The notes: a model not told the origin generated them from the sequence alone. 19,346 nt of DNA from an uncultured Proteiniphilum sp. (GCF_937873925.1 NZ_CALNAT010000166.1:1-19346), one strand, 5' to 3'; counted from the first letter of the stretch, positions 1 to 7,477 are shown. Made by a program: numbers and translations.

Positions 1-686
1 TCGATCGCTTTCACGATTTTCTTTGCCGCTTTCTCCGCAGGGATACCGTTGTTTTGACCATCGTCCATTTGCCCGTGTTTTCTGCCGTCCGCTTCCAGCG
101 CGTTATAGGAGATATTTGTTTTTACCCGTCCGGGGCAGACCATCACCACCCGGATATTCCGGTCGTAATATTCCGCGTGAAGGGTTTCGAAGAAACCGTA
201 GAGGGCGAATTTAGAGGAGGCATAGGCCGATCGCAGAGGAAAGCCGAATTTTCCGGAGATACTGGTGGTGACAGCAATGGTGCCCCCTCCGTTCTCTATC
301 ATTCCGGGCAGTAATCGTTTACTGATCTTTACCGGTGCAAAGAAGTTCACGGCCATGATCTTTTCATCCACCTTATCATCTGTTTCCAAAACTTTGGAAC
401 GTTGGCTGATGCCGGCGTTGAGGAACGCGATATCGATCTTCCCGAAAGCGGCGATGGCTTTGTCTGTCAGCTCGTCGATATGTGCCAGGTCGGACAGGTC
501 GTATGGCAATATCACGCATTGCGCTCCACGGCGGATACACTTTCCCTGCACATCCGCCAACCTGTCGGTTCGGGTAGCCGTAAGGATCAGATTGACTCCC
601 TTCTGTGCATAGAGGTAAGCGCACGCCTCGCCTATACCCGACGAGGCGCCCGTGATCCATATTGTTCTGTTTTCGACTTTCTCCAT
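1..686 (-). CDS. Short-chain dehydrogenase/reductase, C-terminus cut by window edge; candidate 3-ketocapnine (sulfonolipid) reductase
   Basis: NAD(P)-dependent SDR oxidoreductase. The 228 visible codons begin at the ATG at 686 and run off the window, so perhaps 30-40 residues are missing. Seen directly: the cofactor loop TGASSGIG (residues 12-19), NAG (90-92), the catalytic Ser142 and the YASSK motif (Tyr155, Lys159), all at classical-SDR spacing. There is no signal peptide, so it is cytosolic or membrane-associated. It lies on the same strand as an alpha-oxoamine synthase and a threonine-synthase-like enzyme, but 289 bp of repeat-rich DNA separate it from them and no clear promoter is visible. 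SDRs of this kind reduce the 3-keto long-chain bases made by alpha-oxoamine synthases, so reduction of 3-ketocapnine is the inferred role. SDR membership is near certain; the substrate is inferred from neighbours only, and a general carbonyl reductase is the alternative. Confidence 0.85.
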   Translation of the reverse strand, partial: MEKVENRTIWITGASSGIGEACAYLYAQKGVNLILTATRTDRLADVQGKCIRRGAQCVILPYDLSDLAHIDELTDKAIAAFGKIDIAFLNAGISQRSKVLETDDKVDEKIMAVNFFAPVKISKRLLPGMIENGGGTIAVTTSISGKFGFPLRSAYASSKFALYGFFETLHAEYYDRNIRVVMVCPGRVKTNISYNALEADGRKHGQMDDGQNNGIPAEKAAKKIVKAI

Positions 687-975
687 TGGGGATATAGGAT
701 TTCGGATTTCAAGATTTGACTATGTCGATTTTGGCTCCGCCGAACGTTGTTTCAATTCAAGATCATTAAATCTACTAATCGTTAAATCATTACATCACTT
801 CTAATTTCTAATTTCAACTAATCATCAAATCAATCAATTGGCACATTGGCATATTGACTCATTAGCACATTCACTAATCAGCACATCATCACATCAACAA
901 ATTGACCTTCCCACCTTCCCGCCTTTGCACCTTTATAATTAGCTCATTGGCACATCGACAAATCAGCACATTAAT
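687..975. repeat. Intergenic block of degenerate short AT-rich repeats
   Basis: No ORF with coding character was found in this 289-bp gap. From about 740 onward it is built of imperfect 9-12 bp units such as AATCAGCACATT, ATTGGCACATTGGC and AATCGTTAAATC, all on the plus strand. Part of it (904-920) is a pyrimidine-rich GACCTTCCCACCTTCCC segment that recurs at 15489-15503. The 687-740 part has repeated GGATTTC-like words. I see no clear TAnnTTTG promoter for the downstream SDR and no T-tailed hairpin. Such low-complexity intergenic tracts are common in Bacteroidales, and their function is unknown. Confidence 0.7.
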
Positions 976-2304
976 TCAGTCCCTCATTACTTCGTTCCAT
1001 AGTTGTGCGCGGTAGTCGTCAATGGAGTGGGGGGCACATTCATCCACATTATATACATTATGGGAAGTATAGATCATCTGCTCCAGGAAATAAGGCGCAC
1101 GATTAGGCCCTTCGCCTATGTTAAGCAGTACCGTCTCCCCGTTTTTGATCAGGTTCTTCCTGAGTGCGACAAAGAATCCGGCGATCGAAACGGCTGAAGC
1201 CGGTCCCGGGATGACTTTCTGCTCATAGGCCGTCAGTTTACCCACGGGGACCAGTTTCTTTTCATGCATCCGCAGGAAGCTGCCGCCCGACTTTTTCACC
1301 AATTTCGCTACGATAGGATAGGTGGCCGGGTTGCCGGTCGCCAGGGTAGGCACCTCCGTTTGAGGATTATTAATGATGGGATATTTCTTCTCAAAACCTT
1401 CGGGAAATCCGGCGGCTTCCGCATCTTCCCACGCCTGTACCATGGGATCGCATCCGTCTGTCTGTACCAGGAGGAAACGCGGATTTTTCAACCCGGGATA
1501 GACCTGTTTGATCTCGCGGATACCTTTATCGATAGCGATCGGGCCGGTACCGCCACTGACTGCCTGGATATAGACATCGGGGAACTTATCCATCTGGCGG
1601 AGCCATTCGAACACCATTGTTTTTTTTGCTTCTATACGGATAGGGTCAATATTGCCGGTCGATATCGGGATGTTGTGCAGCCTGGCATATCCTACCGCAA
1701 TCTCCTTGGCTTTGGCATAATCGCCCATTACACGGAAAACCTGTTGGCCGTACGAACTGATAGTGGCTTCCGATGTTTTGATGGCATCTTCCGGCATGAA
1801 CACGGAGCAATTCACCTTTGCCAGAGAAAGATATTTGGCATAGGCTGTAGCCGAATTTCCGGTGGAAGCGATGCAGTATTGGTTGATACCGATCTCGTTA
1901 AACAGACTGGCTGCCAGTGAAGCGGCAATATCCTTGAATGTGCCGGTCCCCCCGTTCAGGTCGTTTCTGTACACATGTACGTTGAGATCGAGTCCGTATT
2001 TCTTTTTTGCAAATTCTTCCAGAAATATCCACCGCTCTACTGGAATGGCGCCTTCACCTTTCGAGATAATATGCCTTCTGCGTAACAGCGGAAGAAAGGG
2101 GAAGTAATGCCAGAAACTGTTGGGGGTACGGCCTATAAGCCGTGGTAACCGCTGATACCTTCTGTTGTACCATACTTCGGAATGTTTACTTCCGCATTTC
2201 GGGCATTGTTGATCCTGTTCGAACCAGGTCCAGAAATTGGGAGTTAAATACCCGCACTGGGTACAGGTTAAACGGTACTTGTGTTGAATTTTTATGCGAA
2301 GCAT
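976..2304 (-). CDS. Threonine-synthase-like PLP enzyme (fold type II); probable cysteate synthase for sulfonolipids
   Basis: A 442-residue PLP enzyme. The N-terminus carries a zinc-ribbon-like pair, CxxC at 14-17 and CxxC at 34-37. The PLP fold follows, with the Schiff-base lysine in GTGTFKD (Lys124), an STGNSA loop (147-152) and the phosphate-binding glycine loop SGGTGP (250-255). Annotation pipelines would call it threonine synthase or a generic PLP-dependent enzyme. Only 9 bp separate its start from the stop of the upstream alpha-oxoamine synthase, so the two are probably co-transcribed. Cysteate synthases that make L-cysteate from O-phosphoserine and sulfite are known to derive from the threonine synthase family, and a PLP enzyme of this kind takes part in capnine synthesis. 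The neighbours therefore favour cysteate synthase over threonine synthase. The PLP family is certain; the substrate is inferred. Confidence 0.7.
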   Translation of the reverse strand: MLRIKIQHKYRLTCTQCGYLTPNFWTWFEQDQQCPKCGSKHSEVWYNRRYQRLPRLIGRTPNSFWHYFPFLPLLRRRHIISKGEGAIPVERWIFLEEFAKKKYGLDLNVHVYRNDLNGGTGTFKDIAASLAASLFNEIGINQYCIASTGNSATAYAKYLSLAKVNCSVFMPEDAIKTSEATISSYGQQVFRVMGDYAKAKEIAVGYARLHNIPISTGNIDPIRIEAKKTMVFEWLRQMDKFPDVYIQAVSGGTGPIAIDKGIREIKQVYPGLKNPRFLLVQTDGCDPMVQAWEDAEAAGFPEGFEKKYPIINNPQTEVPTLATGNPATYPIVAKLVKKSGGSFLRMHEKKLVPVGKLTAYEQKVIPGPASAVSIAGFFVALRKNLIKNGETVLLNIGEGPNRAPYFLEQMIYTSHNVYNVDECAPHSIDDYRAQLWNEVMRD

Positions 2305-2313
2305 CCTGTTTTT

Positions 2314-3576
2314 TTATGCAATGGACATCGATTTCATCTCGTCGGAGATATATTTTCCCGCTTCAAGATTCACTTTTATCTTCTTGAATACCTCAATGGT
2401 CTGATCCACTTCCTCCTGTGTGTGCGAGGCGGTGGGGATTAGCCTGAGCATCAGAACTCCTTTAGGCACCACCGGATACACCACGATAGAGCAAAAAACA
2501 TTGTGATTTTCCCGCAGATCGATCACGATATTGGTTCCTTCGGGGACAGAGCCGCTAAAATAAACGGGCGTCACCGGTGATTGGGTATTACCGATATTGA
2601 ATCCTTCCGCGATCAGTCCTTGCTGCAGCGATTTGGCAATTTTCCAGAGGTTTTCTTTGTATTGCGGCTGTGTCTGCACTATTTCGAGGCGTTTCAATGC
2701 GCCGATAACCATGGGCATGGGGAGCGATTTAGCAAATATCTGCGACCGCATATTGTATTTCAGTGAATTGACAATGGCTTTTTCGGAAGCGACAAAGGCG
2801 CCGATACCGGCCATCGATTTGGCGAAGGTGCCAAAATAAATATCCACTTCGTCCATCAATCCGAAATGTTCGCTTGCACCCGCGCCGGTCTCTCCCATGG
2901 TGCCGAACCCGTGTGCATCGTCTATCATAAGGCGGAAATTGTATTTTTCTCTCAGCTTAACGATCCCGGGAAGATTTCCCAAATCGCCTGACATACCGAA
3001 TACCCCTTCGGTGATCACTAAGATACCACCTCCTGTCTCTTCGGCCTTCCTGGTGGCAAAACCGAGCATCTTGCCGCACCTCTCCATGTCGTTATGGGGA
3101 TATACAAAACTTTTTCCGCCCTTGGCTTTATGCAGGAAGATACCGTCCATGATACAGGCATGGGATTCGGAATCATAGACAATGACATCGTTTCTCGAAA
3201 CCAACGAATCGATGATCGATACCATTCCCTGATAGCCGTAATTGAGCAGGTAGGCTGCCTCTTTTTTCTCAAACGCGGCGAGTTTTTCTTCTAACTCCTT
3301 GTGATATTTCGTCTGACCCGACATCATGCGCGCCCCCATGGGGTATGCCATACCCCAGTCGGCCGCAGCTTTCGCATCGGCTTCACGCACTTCGGGATGG
3401 TTGGCCAATCCCAGGTAGTTGTTCAGACTCCAGGTGATCACCTCTTTGCCGAGAAATCTCATCCTGGGGCCTATTTCGCCTTCCAATTCGGGAAATATAA
3501 AATATCCTTCCGCTTTTTTACGATACTGTTCAAGCGGACCTTCGGCACTTTTCAGCCGGTCAAAAATATCTGTCAT
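2314..3576 (-). CDS. Alpha-oxoamine synthase; probable cysteate fatty-acyl transferase (SulA-type, sulfonolipid synthesis)
   Basis: A 420-residue fold-type I PLP enzyme of the serine palmitoyltransferase / KBL / AONS family, which performs decarboxylative condensation of an amino acid with an acyl thioester. Seen directly: His139 in SESHA, the TEGVFGMSGD segment (189-198), IDDAHGFG (218-225, with Asp220 and His222) and the PLP lysine Lys253 in FGTFAKSM. The ATG at 3576 is chosen over an in-frame TTG at 3612, because the TTG overlaps a promoter -7 element (3610-3617). From memory, the sequence is closer to the SPT-like enzymes of flavobacteria and Alistipes, shown to be cysteate acyl transferases (SulA), than to the classical Bacteroides serine palmitoyltransferase, which reads differently around the N-terminus and the lysine. 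It heads the gene set with the threonine-synthase-like enzyme. Serine palmitoyltransferase remains the main alternative. Confidence 0.75.
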   Translation of the reverse strand: MTDIFDRLKSAEGPLEQYRKKAEGYFIFPELEGEIGPRMRFLGKEVITWSLNNYLGLANHPEVREADAKAAADWGMAYPMGARMMSGQTKYHKELEEKLAAFEKKEAAYLLNYGYQGMVSIIDSLVSRNDVIVYDSESHACIMDGIFLHKAKGGKSFVYPHNDMERCGKMLGFATRKAEETGGGILVITEGVFGMSGDLGNLPGIVKLREKYNFRLMIDDAHGFGTMGETGAGASEHFGLMDEVDIYFGTFAKSMAGIGAFVASEKAIVNSLKYNMRSQIFAKSLPMPMVIGALKRLEIVQTQPQYKENLWKIAKSLQQGLIAEGFNIGNTQSPVTPVYFSGSVPEGTNIVIDLRENHNVFCSIVVYPVVPKGVLMLRLIPTASHTQEEVDQTIEVFKKIKVNLEAGKYISDEMKSMSIA

Positions 3577-3609
3577 GATTGAATATGATTGTAATGATTT
3601 TCCTTTTTG

Positions 3610-3617
3610 CAAAAATA
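3610..3617 (-). promoter_or_regulatory. Promoter -7 element for the sulfonolipid gene set
   Basis: The minus strand reads TATTTTTG, a full match to the Bacteroidota TAnnTTTG -7 element. It would start transcription near 3603, about 27 nt before the ATG at 3576. A 12-bp palindrome TTTTTGCAAAAA (3604-3615) overlaps it. No good -33 TTTG lies at the usual distance. Confidence 0.5.
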
Positions 3618-3629
3618 GCTGTTTCTACA

Positions 3630-3875
3630 CTAACTTTTACTCCTGTCTTTTACTTCCACAAAATCCGCATCTTCGATTTCGCTCGATTCGAAGTTTTTTT
3701 TCTGATATTCAATGATTCTATCTTGTTGGTTTTCAGATTGTTTTGACTGCTGTGCTCGTTGCCGTTGGTAGCTTGAAGCTTGCCTTCCCCGCTTCCCCAT
3801 TAGAAAAACCGCGAATGACTTTAACAGAAAGTAAACGACAATAAAACCCAGAAGAAATTTAATTAGGAATCCCAT
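3630..3875 (-). CDS. Small DUF4834-type membrane protein
   Basis: An 81-residue protein. Residues 3-26 form one hydrophobic segment, followed by a basic, glutamine-rich stretch (MGKRGRQASSYQRQRAQQ) and an acidic end containing DADFVEVKD. A short N-terminal membrane anchor with a charged cytosolic tail ending in a DADF(E/V)E-like motif is typical of the Bacteroidota DUF4834 family, whose function is unknown. It sits 70 bp after pssA and 53 bp before the alpha-oxoamine synthase, so it lies between the phosphatidylethanolamine and putative sulfonolipid genes on the same strand. A role tied to membrane lipids is possible from position only. The ATG start reads ATATATG without a Shine-Dalgarno. 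Confidence 0.75.
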   Translation of the reverse strand: MGFLIKFLLGFIVVYFLLKSFAVFLMGKRGRQASSYQRQRAQQSKQSENQQDRIIEYQKKNFESSEIEDADFVEVKDRSKS

Positions 3876-3902
3876 ATATGGTGTGATAATTTGATTTAGG
3901 AA

Positions 3903-3935
3903 TAAAGATACAATGATTCATGCAATGGTAACCAA
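3903..3935 (-). promoter_or_regulatory. Weak candidate promoter for the DUF4834 gene
   Basis: The minus strand has TTGG (3935-3932), 21 nt, then TATCTTTA (3910-3903). This is one base away from the TAnnTTTG -7 element, with near-normal spacing to a -33-like TTG. Initiation near 3896 would give a leader of about 20 nt. It could allow expression separate from pssA. Confidence 0.35.
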
Positions 3936-3945
3936 TCTCTTTGAA

Positions 3946-4659
3946 TTATTTAACGGTTGACTTCTCTTTGCTACGGCCTGCAATGGAAAGTAGGATATAG
4001 GCCACGATTCCCCAGGCGACACCGCTGATCCCCAGCAGCGCTACGAGCAGGATCATCAGGAGAATCAGAATGATCTGTCTTTCATTCCCTTTGAGGGCTA
4101 ATTTTTTGATCTTAAATGAGAACATCGGTATTTCGGAGATCATTAACAAAGACATCAGGATGATAAGGATGAGCGTGAGATAAGAAAAGTATTCATTGGT
4201 CGATATCACTTCTACCATTCCGTAGCAGTAGCTGATCCAAAACAGTCCGTTGGCGGGAGCGTTAAGCCCCCGGAACGAGGTGGTCTGCCGTTCGTCGATA
4301 TTGAATTTTGCCAGCCGGTAAGCGGAAAAGACGGGAATAAGAAAGGCCAGGTAGGGAATCCACAGATGCAGAGGTTCCGGATAATCGGGGAGGAAAGAGA
4401 AATCGCGGAGCAGGATAAAAACCGCCGACGCAGGGGCTACGCCGAAACTGATCACATCGGCCAGGGAGTCCAGCTCTTTTCCCAAAGGAGAGTAGGCTTT
4501 CAACAGGCGTGCGGCCATCCCGTCCAGGAAATCGAACAGGGCTGCAATCGTAACCCATACCGCTACCGCCTTGAAATTACCCTGAAAAGCCATGGAAATG
4601 GCTATACATCCTGAGAAGAGATTGGACAAAGTGAGAATATTGGGTATCTGTTTTCTCAT
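3946..4659 (-). CDS. pssA: CDP-diacylglycerol--serine O-phosphatidyltransferase
   Basis: An integral membrane enzyme that makes phosphatidylserine from CDP-diacylglycerol and L-serine, the first committed step to phosphatidylethanolamine. The complete CDP-alcohol phosphotransferase signature is present: Asp43, Asp46-Gly47, Ala50-Arg51, Gly60, Asp64 and Asp68, in exact D-x2-DG-x2-AR-x8-G-x3-D-x3-D spacing. At 237 residues with several hydrophobic helices (roughly 10-45, 70-85, 95-112, 150-180, 195-228) it matches the usual length of membrane-type PssA. It begins 6 bp after the psd stop, so the two successive pathway enzymes are co-transcribed. Confidence 0.95.
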   Translation of the reverse strand: MRKQIPNILTLSNLFSGCIAISMAFQGNFKAVAVWVTIAALFDFLDGMAARLLKAYSPLGKELDSLADVISFGVAPASAVFILLRDFSFLPDYPEPLHLWIPYLAFLIPVFSAYRLAKFNIDERQTTSFRGLNAPANGLFWISYCYGMVEVISTNEYFSYLTLILIILMSLLMISEIPMFSFKIKKLALKGNERQIILILLMILLVALLGISGVAWGIVAYILLSIAGRSKEKSTVK

Positions 4660-4665
4660 AATCCC

Positions 4666-5346
4666 TTATGTTGACTGTTTGGTAAGTCTTGCCAGAAAGG
4701 TGACATTGGAATGGACTTCTTCTCCGAGATCGACCAGTACCTCACTGTCCGGAGGCAGGAAAATATCCATTCTGGAACCCAGTTTGATGAAACCCAGCGG
4801 GGCTCCTATATGCACTTCATCTCCTTCTTTCACATAGGTGATAATTCTTCGCGCTACTGCGCCGGCGATCTGTTTTGTAAGTATTACGCCATGATCGGGC
4901 GTTTCGATCAGGATATTCGTATGCTCATTTTCATGGCTCGATTTAGGCAGGTATGCCGCATGAAAATTCCCCTCAATATGGGAGAAGTGGGTGATCTTGC
5001 CGGAAACCGGTATCCAGTTTGAATGGGCGTTGAAAAACGACATGAAGATGGATATCTGTATACGCTCTTCGTGAAGGAATTCTTTTTCGAATACTTTCTC
5101 AATGACTACGATCCTGCCGTCCGTGGGTGCATTTACCAGTCCGTGCAGATCGCCTTTATAGGTGCGCTCGGGCTTTTTATAGAAGTTGAGGGCCATGGCA
5201 TATAACAGGAGCGACAACATTGACAGAATGACGGTAAAAACCGTGCCGGGCAAAAGGATCGGAAAAATCACATTGATCAGGATAAGCACAATGCCTATTT
5301 TTATCAATGCTGACTTACCTTCTTTGTGTATCCGCAGTAGCTTCAT
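4666..5346 (-). CDS. psd: Phosphatidylserine decarboxylase proenzyme
   Basis: Decarboxylates phosphatidylserine to phosphatidylethanolamine with a pyruvoyl cofactor made by self-cleavage. The 226-residue proenzyme has N-terminal hydrophobic segments (12-33 and 36-53), an APTDGR motif (Asp76), FFNAHSNWIP (His108) and the processing motif KLGSRMD, where cleavage between Gly190 and Ser191 would give a 190-residue beta chain and a 36-residue alpha chain. The short length and GS-R/D type site fit the compact PSD-A class common in Bacteroidota. Its ATG overlaps the cvpA stop as ATGA, and pssA, which supplies its substrate, follows after 6 bp. Confidence 0.95.
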   Translation of the reverse strand: MKLLRIHKEGKSALIKIGIVLILINVIFPILLPGTVFTVILSMLSLLLYAMALNFYKKPERTYKGDLHGLVNAPTDGRIVVIEKVFEKEFLHEERIQISIFMSFFNAHSNWIPVSGKITHFSHIEGNFHAAYLPKSSHENEHTNILIETPDHGVILTKQIAGAVARRIITYVKEGDEVHIGAPLGFIKLGSRMDIFLPPDSEVLVDLGEEVHSNVTFLARLTKQST

Positions 5347-5963
5347 TCGGACAAACGGGTTTTGAAATAGCGTTGTTGGTATGTTGAATCAATAGGAGTG
5401 CTCGTATCCGGGTCATGGTAGAGGCTATCCGATTTTTTTTCGATCTCCTCCCGGTACCTTTCGGGTATATATTCATCCCAGAATTGTGGTTCCAGATAGG
5501 GGACAATGGCGGGAACCACCGCTTCCACCCGCCCGAAGAAGAACGATTCCTCCTTCGTTTTTTTATTGATCACCTGCTCGTGCTGGTCGAGCATCAGCAT
5601 CAGATTAAGGATGATACTCAGGAAGAGCATCATGGTCCCGGCAGCAATCACGGCTCCCAGCAGGCGGTTGAAGAAACTGAGTAAAACCACATCGATAAAT
5701 CGTTGCAGTATCTTACCGACCAGGGAAAGAACGACTGCGATGGCCACGAAAGCAAGGATAAAAGACAATACCCTTGCCGCCTCCGGGGAGAGGTCTATCA
5801 GCCTGTTTATTTCGGGCAGGATCGTTTGGGCCAGCCTTCCCCCAAAGATGGCGGCCAATACAATGGTTGCCAGTCCTACAAGCTGCATGATCAGGCCTTT
5901 ACGATATCCGTTGATAAAGGCGATGAGCAGTAATATGCCTACGGTCAGATCGAACCAGTTCAT
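5343..5963 (-). CDS. CvpA family inner-membrane protein
   Basis: A 206-residue protein. Four hydrophobic segments are visible (about 5-20, 24-46, 62-86 and 97-125), followed by a hydrophilic tail of about 80 residues. The opening MNWFDLTVGILL and the NGYRKGL motif (18-24) are typical of CvpA proteins. E. coli CvpA is needed for colicin V production and affects envelope stress tolerance; the molecular activity is unknown. The start overlaps the murI stop by 4 bp (ATGA), and the stop overlaps the psd start by 4 bp, so translation is probably coupled across the murI-cvpA-psd set. The long charged C-terminal tail (EEIEKKSDSLY region) has no motif I recognise. Confidence 0.85.
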   Translation of the reverse strand: MNWFDLTVGILLLIAFINGYRKGLIMQLVGLATIVLAAIFGGRLAQTILPEINRLIDLSPEAARVLSFILAFVAIAVVLSLVGKILQRFIDVVLLSFFNRLLGAVIAAGTMMLFLSIILNLMLMLDQHEQVINKKTKEESFFFGRVEAVVPAIVPYLEPQFWDEYIPERYREEIEKKSDSLYHDPDTSTPIDSTYQQRYFKTRLSE

Positions 5964-6820
5964 AGCTTTTGTTCAAGATCGGTTTGGCGGGCATCGATCG
6001 GTTCATTCAGGAAGATAGATGCCTGTTGTTCGAATTTTTCCGGCGAATCGGTGGTAAAATACTGTATGCTTCCTTTTTTTGTGCATTTCTCCTCCATTTC
6101 AGGATGCCTGTGCAGATAATTCCTGAGGCTTTCAGCCACGTATTTCCCTTGGGAGATCACTTTCACATCCTCCGGCAGGTATCGGGTTATCTTGTGCATG
6201 AGCAGCGGATAATGGGTACATCCAAGTATAATTGTATCGATAAGAGGATCTTTCTCCAAGAGTCTTTCCAGATGTTGTTGTACAAAATAATCGGCTCCCG
6301 GTTTGTCATACTCCCTGTTTTCCACAAGCGGAACCCACATGGGACAGGCCTCCCCTGTTACGGTTATATGAGGATCAAGTTTCCCGGTCTCCAACTCATA
6401 CGATCCCGACCGGATAGTTCCCTCTGTCCCCAGGATACCTATGTGGCCGCTTTCCGAAAGAGTTACCACCGACTCCGCGGTGGGGCGGATCACTCCCAAC
6501 ACCCTTTTCCGGGGATCAAGCTCCGGTAAATTGACCTGCTGGATAGTCCGTAACGCTTTTGCGGAGGCCGTGTTGCATGCCAGGATCACCAGGTGGCATC
6601 CCTGCCTGAAGAACCATTTCACCGCTTCGAGTGTGAACTGGTATACCCGTTCATAGGAACGATTGCCATACGGAGCACGGGCATTGTCTCCCAGGTAGAT
6701 GTAGTCATTCTCCGGCATCAGCGCCCTTATTTCGGAGAGTACCGTAAGCCCGCCGTATCCAGAATCGAAGATGCCGATCGGTCCCGCTTGCCGCCCTCTG
6801 TGGTCAATTTGTTTCTCCAC
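5960..6820 (-). CDS. murI: Glutamate racemase
   Basis: Interconverts L- and D-glutamate in the cytosol and supplies D-Glu for the second position of the peptidoglycan stem peptide. The 286-residue protein shows both catalytic cysteines: Cys82 in ACNTAS and Cys201 in GCTHYP. It also has Asp19 in FDSGYGG and the GDNARAPYG segment (44-52). The start is GTG at 6820; no ATG lies between it and the conserved GPIGIFDSG, so GTG is the only reasonable start. It follows the OmpH-like gene by 16 bp and overlaps cvpA by 4 bp. OmpH followed by murI is a familiar Bacteroidota pairing. Confidence 0.95.
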   Translation of the reverse strand: MEKQIDHRGRQAGPIGIFDSGYGGLTVLSEIRALMPENDYIYLGDNARAPYGNRSYERVYQFTLEAVKWFFRQGCHLVILACNTASAKALRTIQQVNLPELDPRKRVLGVIRPTAESVVTLSESGHIGILGTEGTIRSGSYELETGKLDPHITVTGEACPMWVPLVENREYDKPGADYFVQQHLERLLEKDPLIDTIILGCTHYPLLMHKITRYLPEDVKVISQGKYVAESLRNYLHRHPEMEEKCTKKGSIQYFTTDSPEKFEQQASIFLNEPIDARQTDLEQKL

Positions 6821-6836
6821 GTCTGTCGAGGATCGC

Positions 6837-7361
6837 TTAGCGGATGCCCAGTTTCAGTTTTACATAGGGATTGGCATCCACCGCATCGGGCGATACGAAA
6901 GCAATTCCCGGGTTGGCCAGATCGTAGATCACGGTATATCCGCGCTCAATTCCGACAGCGTGAATGGCATTGTTTATTTTTTGTTTCAGGGGTTCCAATA
7001 ATACTTTTTCCTGATTTTCAATGTCCTTCTGAGCCAGTTCCATGAATTGCCTTATCCTGTTTTCCAGTTCGGTAAGCTCCTGCATCCTGCGCAGCTTGAT
7101 ATTCTCTGAAAGAGAGGCTTGATAAGTGATATAGTCGGAATACTTTTTGTTGTATTCGTTCTGCATCAGTTGAAGCTCTTTTTCGTAATTCTCACTTAAT
7201 GTAAGCAGTTGTTGTGTGGCCTGTTCCTTTTCAGGAAATTCATCCAGTAATTCGGTTGTATTCACATAGGCAACAGTTACTTGTGGCACCACCTGTGAAA
7301 AAGCATTTCCACCGGCCAATAAAATAAGTACGGTAAGCGTGAAAAGAACTTTTTTTGTCAT
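6837..7361 (-). CDS. OmpH/Skp family periplasmic chaperone
   Basis: A 174-residue protein. Residues 1-22 form a signal peptide (MTKK, then a hydrophobic stretch ending AGGNAFSQ), with likely cleavage near the SQ at 22-23. The mature part begins with the family's VAYVNTTELLDEFPE motif, continues with a long coiled-coil helix pair rich in Gln/Glu/Lys (about 45-120) and ends with a conserved beta region (YTVIYDLANPGIAFV). Skp/OmpH proteins are trimeric 'jellyfish' chaperones that hold unfolded outer-membrane proteins on the way to BamA. The ATG at 7361 is preferred over an in-frame TTG two codons upstream. In many Bacteroidota this gene follows bamA; here infB precedes it. Confidence 0.9.
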   Translation of the reverse strand: MTKKVLFTLTVLILLAGGNAFSQVVPQVTVAYVNTTELLDEFPEKEQATQQLLTLSENYEKELQLMQNEYNKKYSDYITYQASLSENIKLRRMQELTELENRIRQFMELAQKDIENQEKVLLEPLKQKINNAIHAVGIERGYTVIYDLANPGIAFVSPDAVDANPYVKLKLGIR

Positions 7362-7441
7362 TATCAACTATTTTATAAAGTGAATATTCAGTTAATGGTA
7401 CCGGGTTGCTATTGTAATTTCTTTTCCAAATCCTGTGTGTT

Positions 7442-7477
7442 GTGGCCGCATCTGCTCTTATAAGCGGATGCGGCCGC
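7442..7477. other. Strong hairpin in the infB-ompH gap, without T-run
   Basis: A near-perfect inverted repeat: GGCCGCATC (7444-7452) pairs with GATGCGGCC (7467-7475). The stem extends inward by a T-G wobble and GCT/AGC around a CTTATA loop, and outward by two more pairs. The stem is about 15 bp and GC-rich. Neither strand has a T-tract after it, so it is not a standard intrinsic terminator. It could be an RNA-processing or stabilising structure, or a protein-binding site. Confidence 0.6.

Noticed and set aside
740..975. CRISPR array
   Set aside because: The words are only 9-12 bp, imperfect and contiguous, with no constant repeat length, no unique spacers and no cas genes.
1264..1920. Plus-strand open frame of 218 codons opposite the threonine-synthase-like gene
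   Set aside because: It is a mirror of a clearly conserved PLP enzyme, with no recognisable domain and no start signals.
976..2304. Housekeeping threonine synthase
   Set aside because: No thrA/thrB neighbours are present, and it lies 9 bp from an oxoamine synthase. It cannot be excluded without the rest of the genome.
2314..3576. Classical serine palmitoyltransferase for sphingolipids
   Set aside because: The family is right, but the sequence differs from what I recall of Bacteroides and Sphingobacterium SPT, and a threonine-synthase-like partner fits cysteate chemistry better. Kept as the main alternative rather than the call.
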